In this document: one piece after another, positions 25,795 to 35,908 of the stretch | Layout: each line of letters starts with the position of its first letter | Position numbering within the stretch: position 1 is the stretch's first letter | NCBI RefSeq assembly: GCF_000379665.1 | Contig: NZ_KB903371.1 | Location: 53,260-117,259 of the forward strand | DNA from: Butyricimonas synergistica DSM 23225 | GTDB lineage: Bacteria; Bacteroidota; Bacteroidia; Bacteroidales; Marinifilaceae | Reading direction: 5' to 3' | DNA: 64,000 bases | Notes under the pieces: generated by a model | Database searches by the model: none | Told to the model about the DNA's origin: nothing | The model's input: the letters and a program-made list of their open reading frames with translations, nothing else | Program-made: the position numbers and the translations under genes

Positions 25795-26874
25795 CTATTC
25801 TTTTGAAAAGCGTGCTATTATATTGTTTATCCGGGAAGAGTTTTCCGGTTGAAGGTTTTTGGCGATCTCCTGTAAGTAGAAGCAAGCTTCTTTTTGTTGT
25901 GCAGGGGTTGCGGTCCTTTCAAAATTTTGCAGTTCTTGTAAAACATTCATGAGTTCCTGTTCGTTCTGTATTTGTTTGGGAAGATTTTGTAATACTTTAA
26001 GAATTTCGCCAACTCGCTTTGTTTGTTTATTATTGATGATTTGCCGGAAAAGCATGCAATATCTTAGTGACCGGGCTCCTTTGTAGTTATCTTTCTCGAA
26101 TTGTTTTAGATCTTGCATCCGGCTGTCGAAATCCATATCCATCATTTTCATCATTCGAAATTCATTTGAATAGGTGTTCATGATTTTGTCTTCTACTTTT
26201 TCTTGCCCCAGTTGTCGGCTAAATGCTTTTCTGTTATTCACGAGGTAACGGAAAAGCGGGAGGTCGATATTTCCAATTTCATTTTTAATGAGATTCCAGT
26301 TCTCTGGTTTACATAATCTGTTTACGCCAAGGGAGAGCATCGTTTCGCTCAGTACTTCCTGCAATTGTTTTTTATCGCGTGTTTGCAAGAAAGCGATGTA
26401 TTCTTTTAGAAAAGCATCGGAGCGGTCGCCTTTTTCGTATTGTAGTTTCATTTCGGTTAGCTTCACCACGTTCTTGACTTTTTGCACGAAATCGTCTTCC
26501 GGTTTGGAAACGGCGCCTCCGTCCAGACGGCAATAAAGGCTACCGTCATGATTCAGGATTAAATAGGTCGGGTACATCTTCACGTTGTATTTTTTAGCGA
26601 TGTCAATGCCTTCGCCTTCCTGCATATCTTTCATGATACAGATATAATTACTGTTGAAATACTCGCCGCACTCCTTTAACGGGAAGATGAACTTGACCAT
26701 ATATTTGCAAGGGCCGCAAGTTTTCGTGTGGCAATCGATGAATAACTTTTTCCCTGTTTGTTTCGATTTTGCCAATGCTTCTTTAAAAGTGAGGTCTTCA
26801 AAATTTGTACCTTCCTGGGCTATGCAATTGCCCGTGAGGCAGATTAGTAAACTGATAAGATAAATGAATTTCAT
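25795..26874 (-). CDS. Exported thioredoxin-fold protein, last gene of SusCD locus 2
   Basis: The 359-residue protein has a signal peptide (about 1-19) and an N-terminal thioredoxin-like domain with the active site CGPCK (Cys53, Cys56), then a cis-Pro region (MYPTYLILN). The C-terminal half is helical and unlike known domains to my eye. It starts 2 bases after the stop of another thioredoxin-fold gene and ends the operon begun by the sigma/FecR pair. Probably a periplasmic thiol oxidoreductase; the physiological partner is unknown. Confidence 0.85.
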   Translation of the reverse strand: MKFIYLISLLICLTGNCIAQEGTNFEDLTFKEALAKSKQTGKKLFIDCHTKTCGPCKYMVKFIFPLKECGEYFNSNYICIMKDMQEGEGIDIAKKYNVKMYPTYLILNHDGSLYCRLDGGAVSKPEDDFVQKVKNVVKLTEMKLQYEKGDRSDAFLKEYIAFLQTRDKKQLQEVLSETMLSLGVNRLCKPENWNLIKNEIGNIDLPLFRYLVNNRKAFSRQLGQEKVEDKIMNTYSNEFRMMKMMDMDFDSRMQDLKQFEKDNYKGARSLRYCMLFRQIINNKQTKRVGEILKVLQNLPKQIQNEQELMNVLQELQNFERTATPAQQKEACFYLQEIAKNLQPENSSRINNIIARFSKE

Positions 26875-26876
26875 AA

Positions 26877-27938
26877 CTATTGTTTTAACGTGTTTAGAAT
26901 TAATGCTTTCATTTCCGGACCGGGACCAGGAGCGAACGTGGTCACGATCATCCCTTCTCGGTCTATAATGATGTAACGGGGCACTCCAACCACGAGGTAT
27001 TCCTTTTCAAAATTGGAATTCTCCGAGGGTGCCGTAATCAGGTTCAACATCTCGCCCATGTGGTTCTCTTGAATTGCTTTCAGCCATTTGCCATGGGCGC
27101 TTTTGCGGTCGATGGAGAGAGACAGGAATAGAATATTGTTATTGTCCTGGAATTCATCTTTCAATTGCATGAACTTGGGCATCTTTTCGATACAATTGCA
27201 GCACCAGGTAGCCCAGATGTCCACGACAATCACTTTCCCCTTAAAATCAGCGAACGTGTAATTTTTACCGTCAACATCCTGTAAAGGCGACAAGGGGGCG
27301 GGCTTGCCTTCCCCGAGAGGGGCATATTGCGCATATAGTTTTAAGATCTCTTGTTTTAACGGAGAATCTGCCACGTGCGATTCGATGAGTGCTTGTAATT
27401 CGGCAATTTCTTTCGGGCATCCGTTATTTTGGAAAAGAAATTTCATCTTTTCCAGGTAAGTGTCGTGTAGTAGCGTGTTGTGGTGAGAAAAAATATCTTT
27501 CAATTTGGCGTAATCGTTGTGATTGAGCGGGCGCGAGGGAAATAGGGTGGACATGCTAATCCCGTCCCGGGCTGCATCAAATTCCTCGCCTTTTTTCATG
27601 GCTTGAAGCATATAATAATAGTCCGTGAATCGAGCTGCTCCGTGTCGGTTCATGAAGGTGGTCACTGTAGAATCTTCGATGTTTATTCGGGGAAGATGTT
27701 TTAATAATAATGCAATATCTTGAGTCTTGCCCCGTTGGGAAATAACGTAAGCCCCTCCTTGCAGGATGAAATGGCAGTTGTTCTGTAAACGGGTTGCCGG
27801 ATCCTTGGAATTCGGGTAAGCGGTTAGGATTTCTCGGACGGAAGCGAAAGAAGTTTTCTGTTTGCCCGTCGATGGTGGTGTTTGTGCCGAAGAGGCAACA
27901 ACAAGGAATAATGCGAGAATGGGTAATACAAATTTCAT
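26877..27938 (-). CDS. TlpA-like thiol-disulfide oxidoreductase
   Basis: The 353-residue protein has a signal peptide (about 1-19), a helical N-terminal region of about 190 residues, and a C-terminal AhpC/TlpA-type thioredoxin domain. The active site is WCCNC, with Cys246 and Cys249 as the redox pair and Cys247 extra. The domain continues with a cis-Pro region (VGVPRYIIIDREG). Such redoxins commonly close SusCD operons in Bacteroidota, perhaps maintaining disulfides in exported proteins. It is coupled to the next gene by a 2-base gap. Confidence 0.88.
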   Translation of the reverse strand: MKFVLPILALFLVVASSAQTPPSTGKQKTSFASVREILTAYPNSKDPATRLQNNCHFILQGGAYVISQRGKTQDIALLLKHLPRINIEDSTVTTFMNRHGAARFTDYYYMLQAMKKGEEFDAARDGISMSTLFPSRPLNHNDYAKLKDIFSHHNTLLHDTYLEKMKFLFQNNGCPKEIAELQALIESHVADSPLKQEILKLYAQYAPLGEGKPAPLSPLQDVDGKNYTFADFKGKVIVVDIWATWCCNCIEKMPKFMQLKDEFQDNNNILFLSLSIDRKSAHGKWLKAIQENHMGEMLNLITAPSENSNFEKEYLVVGVPRYIIIDREGMIVTTFAPGPGPEMKALILNTLKQ

Positions 27939-27998
27939 ATCGTTTCATTTATGGGCATGATAGACGGGAGGGTGTGCTGAAACACACCCTCCTTTGAA

Positions 27999-29423
27999 TT
28001 ATTCTTTCGGTCCGTTTACGATACCGTCAATATCAAATCCTAAATCTTTCATGTGCTGCACAACCAAGTTGAATTTCTCGTTCACCAAGGGATAAGTCTC
28101 CGGTGGGTATTCTTTTTGGAATTCTTCTTGCGTGTACCAAAGAGCGGCTCTTAGATAACTGATGAAATAAACGTAAGATTTGCTTGTCGTTTTTTCATCC
28201 TTATAATCTTGGGTCGTTGTGGTATATGAAGTGACAGATAATATGGGCGTAGAAAAGTAAACAGGCGGTCGACCATTGGGGTTATTTGTGAATTTCTCGT
28301 TGATACGGTCGATAAACCCGCGGGTTTTATAGTAATTCTTATCATTTTTGTAAGAATCACTTGTTTGATATTTTGTCGTAAAATCGATGCCGTCTTCTAA
28401 GTTGGCGGGTTCACTAAGAACTCCTGCCATGAGAGCTTCGGTAAACATTTTTGCCAAGAATGTACAGCGTTTGATTTTATAGGCTTCTTTGTTCTTATTT
28501 GCCATTTCCGCAGCGGTAAAGGATACTGCCCAATAATCGAAACCGTTTGTTTTTAAAGGAACAAAGTTCGGATCTACCGGAGTTGTTCCGGTGCCTGTTC
28601 CAGTACCAGTACCCGTTCCGGTGCCTGTTCCTGTGCCTCCGGTTCCAGTGCCAGTACCCGTCCCGGTGCCTGTTCCCGTGCCTCCGGTTCCAGTGCCAGT
28701 ACCCGTCCCGGTGCCTGTTCCCGTGCCTCCGGTTCCAGTTCCAGTACCCGTCCCGGTGCCTGTTCCTGTGCCTCCGGTTCCAGTTCCAGTACCTGTTCCG
28801 GTGCCTGTTCCTGTGCCTCCGGTTCCAGTGCCAGTACCCGTCCCGGTGCCTGTTCCCGTGCCTCCGGTTCCAGTACCAGTACCCGTTCCGGTGCCTGTTC
28901 CCGTGCCTCCGGTTCCAGTACCAGTACCCGTTCCGGTACCTGTTCCTGTGCCTCCGGTTCCAGTCCCAGTACCTGTTCCCGTGCCTCCCGTGCCACCGGT
29001 TCCTCCTGTCCCAGAGTCAGTGTTTTCTGTTACAATTCTAAAGTTATCCAACAAATAGATTTTAACAGGCAGGGCATGTCGTGCCACTTCCGGGGTAATA
29101 AAATCGAAAACGTGATTTTTAAAGAAATTGATATAAAACTCTGCTTGTTCGTCATTCAAATCGTTTCCGGCATAGAGGTCACCGCTTCCCAACGAGGTCC
29201 ATTTGCGGTTTAAGTCATAGTCGGTAATGTCTTTGTATAATAAATAGACTTGGTACTTCTCGTAGATCTCTTCTGCGTCATGATCCCAAGGATTGTCTCC
29301 TTGCGGGAATTCGAATCGAAGCGTGGAGTAGTTTCCCGAGGGGGGTACTGCATCCTCATCATAACATCCTGTCGCTAAGGAGAGGAGTCCTGCCGCGAAT
29401 AATGGTAATAGATGTTTCTTCAT
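27999..29423 (-). CDS. SusCD-associated lipoprotein with long Gly-Thr repeat linker
   Basis: The 474-residue product has a signal peptide with lipobox LATGC. An N-terminal domain (about 20-135) and a C-terminal domain (about 285-474) flank a low-complexity Gly-Thr segment (about 138-281) encoded by 45-bp tandem repeats. Segment order ([11 protein letters not shown], then [10 protein letters not shown], then a Lys/Tyr-rich C-terminus) resembles the 2461-3429 lipoprotein, suggesting a shared family related to putative PF15890-type peptidases, but no HExxH is present. It directly follows the SusD gene. Probably a surface-exposed accessory binding protein; function unknown. Confidence 0.78.
   Translation of the reverse strand: MKKHLLPLFAAGLLSLATGCYDEDAVPPSGNYSTLRFEFPQGDNPWDHDAEEIYEKYQVYLLYKDITDYDLNRKWTSLGSGDLYAGNDLNDEQAEFYINFFKNHVFDFITPEVARHALPVKIYLLDNFRIVTENTDSGTGGTGGTGGTGTGTGTGTGGTGTGTGTGTGTGTGGTGTGTGTGTGTGTGGTGTGTGTGTGTGTGGTGTGTGTGTGTGTGGTGTGTGTGTGTGTGGTGTGTGTGTGTGTGGTGTGTGTGTGTGTGGTGTGTGTGTGTGTGTGTTPVDPNFVPLKTNGFDYWAVSFTAAEMANKNKEAYKIKRCTFLAKMFTEALMAGVLSEPANLEDGIDFTTKYQTSDSYKNDKNYYKTRGFIDRINEKFTNNPNGRPPVYFSTPILSVTSYTTTTQDYKDEKTTSKSYVYFISYLRAALWYTQEEFQKEYPPETYPLVNEKFNLVVQHMKDLGFDIDGIVNGPKE
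28590..28995. repeat. About nine tandem 45-bp repeats encoding Gly-Thr units
   Basis: The CCTCCGGTTCCAGT landmark recurs at exact 45-base steps (28636, 28681, 28726, 28771, 28816, 28861, 28906, 28951). Each unit encodes 15 residues of alternating Gly and Thr with one Gly-Gly. Third-position differences show the copies are not all recent. Because 45 is a multiple of 3, copy-number changes keep the frame. Confidence 0.92.
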
Positions 29424-29436
29424 ATCTGCTTTTATT

Positions 29437-31002
29437 TTAGTTGTTTGTTCTTGTCACTGTTCCTTTACGCGGGGATTCTGCCAATGGATTCTGGTGCAGG
29501 TAAGCATTCGCTTCCAATGCCGTATTGGGGAGCGGCAGAGTATAGCCCGGGTCATTTTTCTGTAGCGTGTACACGATTTTCGTGTCTTCGTCCGGATACC
29601 AGGTGTGTTGGATTTCCGGCATGCCCCAACGACGCAAGTCGAACCAGCGGTGATCCTCGAAGCACAGCTCTCTCCGCCGTTCATCCCGGATGAAATTGAT
29701 CAACTCTTCCGTGCCGCTGATATTGGTCGCTTGGTAATCTTCCGGGGCAAAGCGTTTCACGCGCAATTTTTCCAAAGCCCGGATGGCTTCGCCTTGGGCA
29801 GCGGCCTCGCCTTGTTTTGCCAACATGGCTTTTGCCTCGCAATAGTTCAAGTAGGCTTCCGACAGGCGCAGGCTTCTTCCGAACATTAACGTACCGTTGG
29901 TTAACGGTTGGTAATAACGATCTTCGCTCATGGCGACTTTACCGAATGCCTGGTACATGCTTTCGGTTTCTCCGGGGGCTATATACCAACTGCGGCTGAT
30001 GTAACGGTTCTTCCGTAAATCCTTCTCGTCAAACGTGTTCAATAAGGTCTTGGATGCCCGGAAATAGGAATGCTCGCCGTCTTGATTACGCGCGTTGTAT
30101 AACCAGCCCACGCAATCCGATATGTTGGAATACGGGAAGATGGTTTCCGGTGAAGTCCGGTACGCGTGGTGGTCCATGTAGACAGGCATGCCCATGTTAT
30201 TAGCGTCGGCAACGGTGTTCAGGTCTAACAACTGGAAATTCTTGTTCGTCATGACCGAGTCGGCGTATATGGCGGCCTTGTTCCACTCCTCCATGTACAA
30301 GTAGGCTCTGGAAAGCAGCAAATGCACCATGGGCAGGCTGGTCCGGTAGTTGGCATCCCATTGTTGGTCTTCCGGCAACAAGTGGTAGAGGCGTCCCGCT
30401 TCATCGAGATCCTTGATGATTTGGGCGTACACCTCCTCGACGCTGTTTCTTGCCAGGTCCTTCTGCTCCACTCCGCTGTTCAACTTCAACGGTACTCCCA
30501 TCGCCGTTTTGTCTTGATTATAGGGGGCTCCGAAAATATTGACCAACGTCAGGTAATAGAAGGCGCGTAACGTCAACGCTTGTGCCGTCACATAATTTAC
30601 CATGTTGACATCATCATCGTTGATGTCTTGGATGTAATCCAACACGGCATTTGCCCCCAGGATCAATTCGTAGTATCTTTTGTAGGTGGAGTAATTACTC
30701 CCGTTGGCTTTATTCATTTGGTCGTACATCTCCGGTTGCCAACTGAAGACTGCCGTCCAAAGGCTGGGATTGACCCCCGTGGCCGGTTTTTGATAAGGCG
30801 CACCGTCCACATCATCGTCCAACAAGCCGAGAAAGAGGTTCAGTTCTGCCCGGTCATAGCGGGGATAAGCTTCTCCCAGCAGTAATTCATTCATTGATGA
30901 GGCATCTTTGGGAACGAATTCGCTTTTGGCTTTCGGTTCCAGAAAATCACTGCAACCGGAAAGGAAACTGGCTAATAGTATAAATATAATGAGTTGTTTC
31001 AT
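29437..31002 (-). CDS. SusD/RagB-like nutrient-binding outer-membrane lipoprotein
   Basis: The 521-residue protein starts with a lipoprotein signal ending FLSGC at about residue 17, followed by SDFLEP. The C-terminal [21 protein letters not shown] block is diagnostic of the SusD family. It lies 12 bases after the SusC stop and 13 bases before the accessory lipoprotein. It binds the ligand imported by the adjacent SusC. Ligand unknown; absence of glycosidases nearby argues against a classical polysaccharide locus. Confidence 0.93.
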   Translation of the reverse strand: MKQLIIFILLASFLSGCSDFLEPKAKSEFVPKDASSMNELLLGEAYPRYDRAELNLFLGLLDDDVDGAPYQKPATGVNPSLWTAVFSWQPEMYDQMNKANGSNYSTYKRYYELILGANAVLDYIQDINDDDVNMVNYVTAQALTLRAFYYLTLVNIFGAPYNQDKTAMGVPLKLNSGVEQKDLARNSVEEVYAQIIKDLDEAGRLYHLLPEDQQWDANYRTSLPMVHLLLSRAYLYMEEWNKAAIYADSVMTNKNFQLLDLNTVADANNMGMPVYMDHHAYRTSPETIFPYSNISDCVGWLYNARNQDGEHSYFRASKTLLNTFDEKDLRKNRYISRSWYIAPGETESMYQAFGKVAMSEDRYYQPLTNGTLMFGRSLRLSEAYLNYCEAKAMLAKQGEAAAQGEAIRALEKLRVKRFAPEDYQATNISGTEELINFIRDERRRELCFEDHRWFDLRRWGMPEIQHTWYPDEDTKIVYTLQKNDPGYTLPLPNTALEANAYLHQNPLAESPRKGTVTRTNN

Positions 31003-31014
31003 AATTCCTATTGA

Positions 31015-34000
31015 TTAAAATCCGACACTCAAGCCGAAAGAGAAGATCTTCGGCATAACACTTTGAGAAGAATCATTACTTAATTCTGGGTCGAATCCGT
31101 CGAATCGTTTGCTGGCGATAACAAACGGATTGCTTACCGTGGCGCTCAAGCTGAAAGAGGTAGCCCTGAATTTTTGGCATAGCCTGGAAGGCATATTCCA
31201 CGAGATGGCGATTTGGGTGCAACGCAGGAAGGAGGCGTCTACCACCATGGCGTCTGATTTTGCCCACATGTCGTACCGGGAATTGGTTGTGATACCGTCC
31301 GGGGTCGTCAAGTTATAGAGAGGGTCGACGGAGGTATACAGCGCCGGGATGATTGTCGATGCTTCGTCGCCTGTTTTCTTCCAACGCTTGGTCAAATCTT
31401 TCGACAAATTGTTGAGCGGATCGGGCAGTTTGCCGCTGACGAAATCGGCGTAGGGATTGGGCAAACGCTTCTTGGCTCCCACCAGCGCGGAGAAATAAGC
31501 CGACAGTTGCAATGATTTGTAACGGACACTGGTATTGAGACCTCCCGTGAAGTAAGGGTCTGACTGACCGGAGTACACCAGGAATGTAGTGGGATCTACT
31601 TCCGGGTCATAGGCTTCCACGTCGAGCAGGTTGAACTCCGGATAACCGTTTTCGGGATTCAAACCCGCGAACGAGTAGGACCAGAAAGAACTCAGGGGTT
31701 TGCCTTTCTTCAACGGACGCTGGCTGCTGCCGCTGAGGAATTGGCCTTTCGTGAGACGGTCTGCCTTGGCGGTCAAATCATCATTTTGCGACGTGTTCCA
31801 GTTTTTGGAAGCGTTCAAACCGATGGTCCACACGAAATCTTTCTGTTTGAACGGGGTCATGTTCAAGGAGAACTCCAATCCTTCGTTGTAGATACGTCCA
31901 CCGTTCAACCGGAGGGAGGACATACCATATTCTTCAGCCACGTCTTCCGACAGGAATGTATTCGAGCGTCTGCCGTAATATTCGAATACCATGCTGATGC
32001 CCTTGAATACTTGCATATCCAAACCGAAGTTCCAGGTGTGCGTGCGCTCCCATTTCAAGAATGGATTGGGAATGCTGGAGATGGAGACCGCGTATTCGTT
32101 GTATCCGCCGATGACCCCTTCCTGGTGTGCGATCAATTCGGGACTGATAGAAGTTACCACGTATCCCTGGATCCCGTAAGTGGCGCGAAGGTTCAATTGG
32201 TCAAGCCAAGTGATGTTGTCCTTGATAAAGTCCTCTTCCGCCATTCTCCACGACAGACCGAAAGAGTAGGTCGGGTCAAAGCGTTTCCGCATATCCTGTC
32301 CGAACCGGTTGGATCCGTCCCCCCGGATATTCGCGTTGAGGACGTAACGATCTTTTAGCGAGTAAGCAATCGTCCCGAAGAAAGACAAGGAGTTGTTCGT
32401 GACGGTCGTGTTTCTCCACCCTCCATTGAAAAGGTCTTCGTATGCCGCCCAATTTCCGACATCACTCATCCCGATGGGTTTGATTTGAGAGGGTGCCGTG
32501 GGTTTTACCAAAATTTCTCCCCGGTCCGGGACATATCCCCACACGGTATTGGCGTTGTTCCGGTTTACATTGGAGGTAAGCTCTAACGCGAACATGGCAT
32601 TCAGTCGATGGATCTCTTTGAACGTGTGCGAGAGGGTCACCTTGTGCTGCATGTTATAGTTGGTGGCGTTCGTGGTGTTGGTGGTCAACTGTCCCCCGAA
32701 AGGCAGCATGGCGGCGTTGAATTTGTCCGAGTTGGGTTTTTCCGTCCCGTAATCGTAGCCCCGGTAGTTTTTAGCGATGTAGGAAGTCTCTTCCCCTGCG
32801 TACGCGGTCGATTGGTTCACGTTGGAGGAGATGCTGCCGACAAACGAGTACTTCAACCATTTGGTGACATCCCAGTCCAAGTTGACCGACGTGCTCAGGC
32901 GGGTCAGTTTGTTCTCGGAATAACTGTGGTCAAATTCGTTCATGAAATTGAACCCGTATTCGATTGTCCCGTTCTCCAAACCATTCCATTCATACGATCC
33001 GTATGTTTTGTAAAATGCGCGTTCGCCGTTTTCTTCAAAAGCGGGGACAGCGCGGCTCATTTTCGTGGCATACGATAACGGCGACACGCCGGGACCGAAT
33101 CCGTCACTCTCGTTCAGCGTGGCGTTGAGGTTGATGCTTACCCGTACCTGATCCCACAAGGTGGACGTGATGTTCAAGCGGGAGGTTAATTGTTCGGATT
33201 CATCCCCGATTTCTATACCGCGGCTGTTGTTATACCCGAAAGAGGCATTGTAGGTCGTTTTTTGCGATCCCCCGGAAATACTGATATTATGGTTGTGGCT
33301 GAATGAATTGCGTGTCAGCAAATCAAACCAGTCCGTGTTGTTCGTTTCCAGCCATTCCATGTAATGCATGAATTCGCTTTCCGTGATTTTGCGTTGGTTG
33401 TACAAGGCCATCAATCCCTCGTACGTGTAAATCTGGGGTAGCGGTTCTTCTTGATACCGTGCTCCGGCATCGTAAGCTTCTTTACTGAATTGGATGCGCT
33501 CTTTGGAGTTCATGAGGTTGAACATTCCGTAATTCGGGCGTGCCCGCATGGAGAAGTTCGCGGAGTAGCGGATGCTCGTTCTTTCCGTTTTACCTTGTTT
33601 TGTCGTGATAACGATAACCCCGTTAGAGGCTTTCGAACCGTAAATGGCGGTTGCCGAAGCGTCCTTCAACACGGTGATGGTCTCTATGTCTGCCGGGTTC
33701 AACCAGGAAATTTGATTCCCGATCAAATTCGTCAAATCCGAGGCGATGTATTGGGTCGCGTCGATGGAAAGCGGGTCCGGTTGGATAACACCGTCAACCA
33801 CCCACAACGGGTCCGTGTTTCCCAATAGCGTGGAACGTCCCCGGATGGTGATTTGAGGTTTGCTACCTACGCGGGAAGAGCTGTTCACGACTACCATCCC
33901 CGGGATTTTCCCTTGCAACATTTGGTCGATGGAGTTGGCTCCGGGCATCATGATGTCCTCTGCCTTTACCGTGGTGAAGGAACCTACCATGTCCTTGCGG

Positions 34001-34623
34001 GGAAGACGGTTATAACCCGTTTCCACGACTTCCACCTCTTCCAGTTGAGTCTCGTCCAATTTCATCACGATATGCAACGGTTTGTCGTCTTTGCAGGCCA
34101 CTTCCTGTCTTTGCATTCCGATGAACGTGAAAACAAGAGTTTGTTCCTTGGAACCGGGAATCGAGATGTTGAAATTACCGTTCACGTCCGTGGAAACACC
34201 CACGCTGGTGCCCTTGATGAGTACCGTCACCCCGGGAAGCGGTTCTCCGCTTTCGTCAACCACGGTTCCTTTGACGGCCTTTTTCGTTTGCGGTTCTTCT
34301 GTTTTTTCTTTCACCACGACCACGCCTTCCACCATCGAGTAAGTTAACCCGAAATGCTTCAGCACGATGTCAATGGCTTCTTTCACGGGTGCGTTCTTGA
34401 CGATAAGATCTTTGCACCTTTTGTCTTTCACCTTTTCCAGGTTGTACATGAATTTTACTCCGGTCTGTTTGCGGAACTCGTTAATGACTTCCACAAAAGA
34501 GGCATCTTTGTAGTTCAGGTTTACCGTCTTTTCTTGCGCGTAACCCTGTTTGCCGCACAACAATGAAACGGATAAGAATAGAAAACTAACAAAAATGTAC
34601 GCTGTTCTGTTCTTCTTTTTCAT
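31015..34623 (-). CDS. SusC/RagA-like TonB-dependent receptor with STN signalling domain
   Basis: The 1202-residue protein carries a signal peptide (about 1-29), an STN domain (about 35-105, secretin/TonB N-terminal fold), a carboxypeptidase-D-like domain (about 115-200, GTVVDESGEPLPGVTV), a plug (about 205-330, with ITVLKDASATAIYGSKASNGVI), and a 22-strand barrel ending FSFGLSVGF. The STN domain lets ligand-loaded receptors signal to the FecR-type anti-sigma factor encoded directly upstream, activating the ECF sigma factor. SusD follows after 12 bases. The locus is therefore likely autoregulated by its ligand. Confidence 0.95.
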   Translation of the reverse strand: MKKKNRTAYIFVSFLFLSVSLLCGKQGYAQEKTVNLNYKDASFVEVINEFRKQTGVKFMYNLEKVKDKRCKDLIVKNAPVKEAIDIVLKHFGLTYSMVEGVVVVKEKTEEPQTKKAVKGTVVDESGEPLPGVTVLIKGTSVGVSTDVNGNFNISIPGSKEQTLVFTFIGMQRQEVACKDDKPLHIVMKLDETQLEEVEVVETGYNRLPRKDMVGSFTTVKAEDIMMPGANSIDQMLQGKIPGMVVVNSSSRVGSKPQITIRGRSTLLGNTDPLWVVDGVIQPDPLSIDATQYIASDLTNLIGNQISWLNPADIETITVLKDASATAIYGSKASNGVIVITTKQGKTERTSIRYSANFSMRARPNYGMFNLMNSKERIQFSKEAYDAGARYQEEPLPQIYTYEGLMALYNQRKITESEFMHYMEWLETNNTDWFDLLTRNSFSHNHNISISGGSQKTTYNASFGYNNSRGIEIGDESEQLTSRLNITSTLWDQVRVSINLNATLNESDGFGPGVSPLSYATKMSRAVPAFEENGERAFYKTYGSYEWNGLENGTIEYGFNFMNEFDHSYSENKLTRLSTSVNLDWDVTKWLKYSFVGSISSNVNQSTAYAGEETSYIAKNYRGYDYGTEKPNSDKFNAAMLPFGGQLTTNTTNATNYNMQHKVTLSHTFKEIHRLNAMFALELTSNVNRNNANTVWGYVPDRGEILVKPTAPSQIKPIGMSDVGNWAAYEDLFNGGWRNTTVTNNSLSFFGTIAYSLKDRYVLNANIRGDGSNRFGQDMRKRFDPTYSFGLSWRMAEEDFIKDNITWLDQLNLRATYGIQGYVVTSISPELIAHQEGVIGGYNEYAVSISSIPNPFLKWERTHTWNFGLDMQVFKGISMVFEYYGRRSNTFLSEDVAEEYGMSSLRLNGGRIYNEGLEFSLNMTPFKQKDFVWTIGLNASKNWNTSQNDDLTAKADRLTKGQFLSGSSQRPLKKGKPLSSFWSYSFAGLNPENGYPEFNLLDVEAYDPEVDPTTFLVYSGQSDPYFTGGLNTSVRYKSLQLSAYFSALVGAKKRLPNPYADFVSGKLPDPLNNLSKDLTKRWKKTGDEASTIIPALYTSVDPLYNLTTPDGITTNSRYDMWAKSDAMVVDASFLRCTQIAISWNMPSRLCQKFRATSFSLSATVSNPFVIASKRFDGFDPELSNDSSQSVMPKIFSFGLSVGF

Positions 34624-34670
34624 AATATTGATTTATTGTTTGATCTGGTTATCCGCTGTCGCCGTTGGTA

Positions 34671-35804
34671 TTATTGTATTCCGACGATTAGCTTTCTTCC
34701 TTGTATTTCAATTTTTATATCCGAACTCTTCTCGAACATTTCGATGAATGTGCCGATATTTTTGAAACGGCTCAAGTCGCCTGAGAAGTGCAAGTCTTTT
34801 GCCTTTTCCTCCGTGTAGCACACTTGGACGTCATACCATCTCTCGAGTTGGTTCATGATATCTTCCAACCTCATTTCCTGGAACAGGAACATGCCGTTTT
34901 TCCATGAAGTGGCGTAACGCGTGTCCACGTTTTTAATTTCTTTCTGCCCGTCTTGGTTTATGGTGATTTGTTGATTGGGAGTCAAGACAAGCTTTTCCCC
35001 GTCAGGAGAGAGATAGGCTATTTTCCCGTTTACCAGGGTGGTCACGGTTTCCCGGTTTCCCGGGTAGTTGTTCACGTTAAATTCCGTGCCCAGCACGGCG
35101 ATGTCGCCCCTGTCCGTTTTCACGATAAAGGGAATGTCCGAACGGGCAACGCTGAAATAGGCTTCTCCCGATATGGATACTTCCCGTGTCGTGCCGTTGA
35201 AATTTGTCGGGTAGGTAAGCCGTGAATCGGAATTCAGCCACACTTTGGTCCCGTCCTGCAACGTGAGCGTGAACTCTCCGCCCCGGGGAATGACCAACGT
35301 GTCGCGGAACGTGTCTGGTGCGGTGCTATCGTTCGCGTGGTATTGCAGTCCCGCCGTGTCGATCTGCATCCTCGTCCCGTTTTGCCTGATGGTTTGGCGG
35401 GTATTCCGGTTAAGTTCTATCCTCTGCCCGTCATGCGTGATTAACAATGCTTGTTGTTTGCCTGGATGAATATTCGATAAGAATATCTCGTTATAATATT
35501 CCTCGTTATTATCTTGCTGGTGCGTGTACAAAAATATGCCTGAACCGACCAGAAGCAAGATGGCTGCGGCGATTTTTAAATAGGGACCGCGGCGCATGGC
35601 TTTAGCGGGTGCGATATTCTTGTGATAGGCTTTCAAGTAATCGAACCGTTCCTGGTCTTCTATTTTTTTACGCAGATACCGTTTGTCGGATAATTTCCGC
35701 ACGAGATCCTCCAGGCGGGCGTCCTCGTGAGAGGATCCTCTTTCCTTGCCCAGTATCTGGCGGAACAACTGTTCCGATTTGTCTGAAAAAGTATTCCACT
35801 TCAT
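34671..35804 (-). CDS. FecR-family anti-sigma factor
   Basis: The 377-residue protein has an N-terminal cytoplasmic region (about 1-75), a single membrane helix (about 76-94), and a periplasmic FecR domain with GGEFTLTLQDGTKVWLNSDS and VLGTEFNVNNY. The C-terminal about 80 residues form the STN-interacting DUF4974-like domain (FLFQEMRLEDIMNQLERW). It would hold the sigma factor until the SusC STN domain signals ligand. It lies between the sigma gene (about 100 bases upstream) and SusC (47 bases downstream). Confidence 0.94.
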   Translation of the reverse strand: MKWNTFSDKSEQLFRQILGKERGSSHEDARLEDLVRKLSDKRYLRKKIEDQERFDYLKAYHKNIAPAKAMRRGPYLKIAAAILLLVGSGIFLYTHQQDNNEEYYNEIFLSNIHPGKQQALLITHDGQRIELNRNTRQTIRQNGTRMQIDTAGLQYHANDSTAPDTFRDTLVIPRGGEFTLTLQDGTKVWLNSDSRLTYPTNFNGTTREVSISGEAYFSVARSDIPFIVKTDRGDIAVLGTEFNVNNYPGNRETVTTLVNGKIAYLSPDGEKLVLTPNQQITINQDGQKEIKNVDTRYATSWKNGMFLFQEMRLEDIMNQLERWYDVQVCYTEEKAKDLHFSGDLSRFKNIGTFIEMFEKSSDIKIEIQGRKLIVGIQ

Positions 35805-35908
35805 GATATAATATTTTTTGCCTATTATATCCCAAAAGTGGTCCTGCGGGTGACAGCTGGAGTGTTTTTTTTTCTTAAAAAATTATTTTCGAGAGCTAAA
35901 ACGTTCAA

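Noticed and set aside
28590..28995. CRISPR-like periodic repeat
   Set aside because: The units are contiguous with no unique spacers and lie inside a coding frame, so it is a tandem repeat, not an array.
28547..29058. Long plus-strand ORFs rich in Pro-Val or Cys-Leu-Arg repeats and an Ala-Glu-rich minus-strand ORF
   Set aside because: They are other-frame readings of the 45-bp tandem repeat inside the Gly-Thr lipoprotein, lack a signal peptide or non-repeat domain, and are explained by the repeat.
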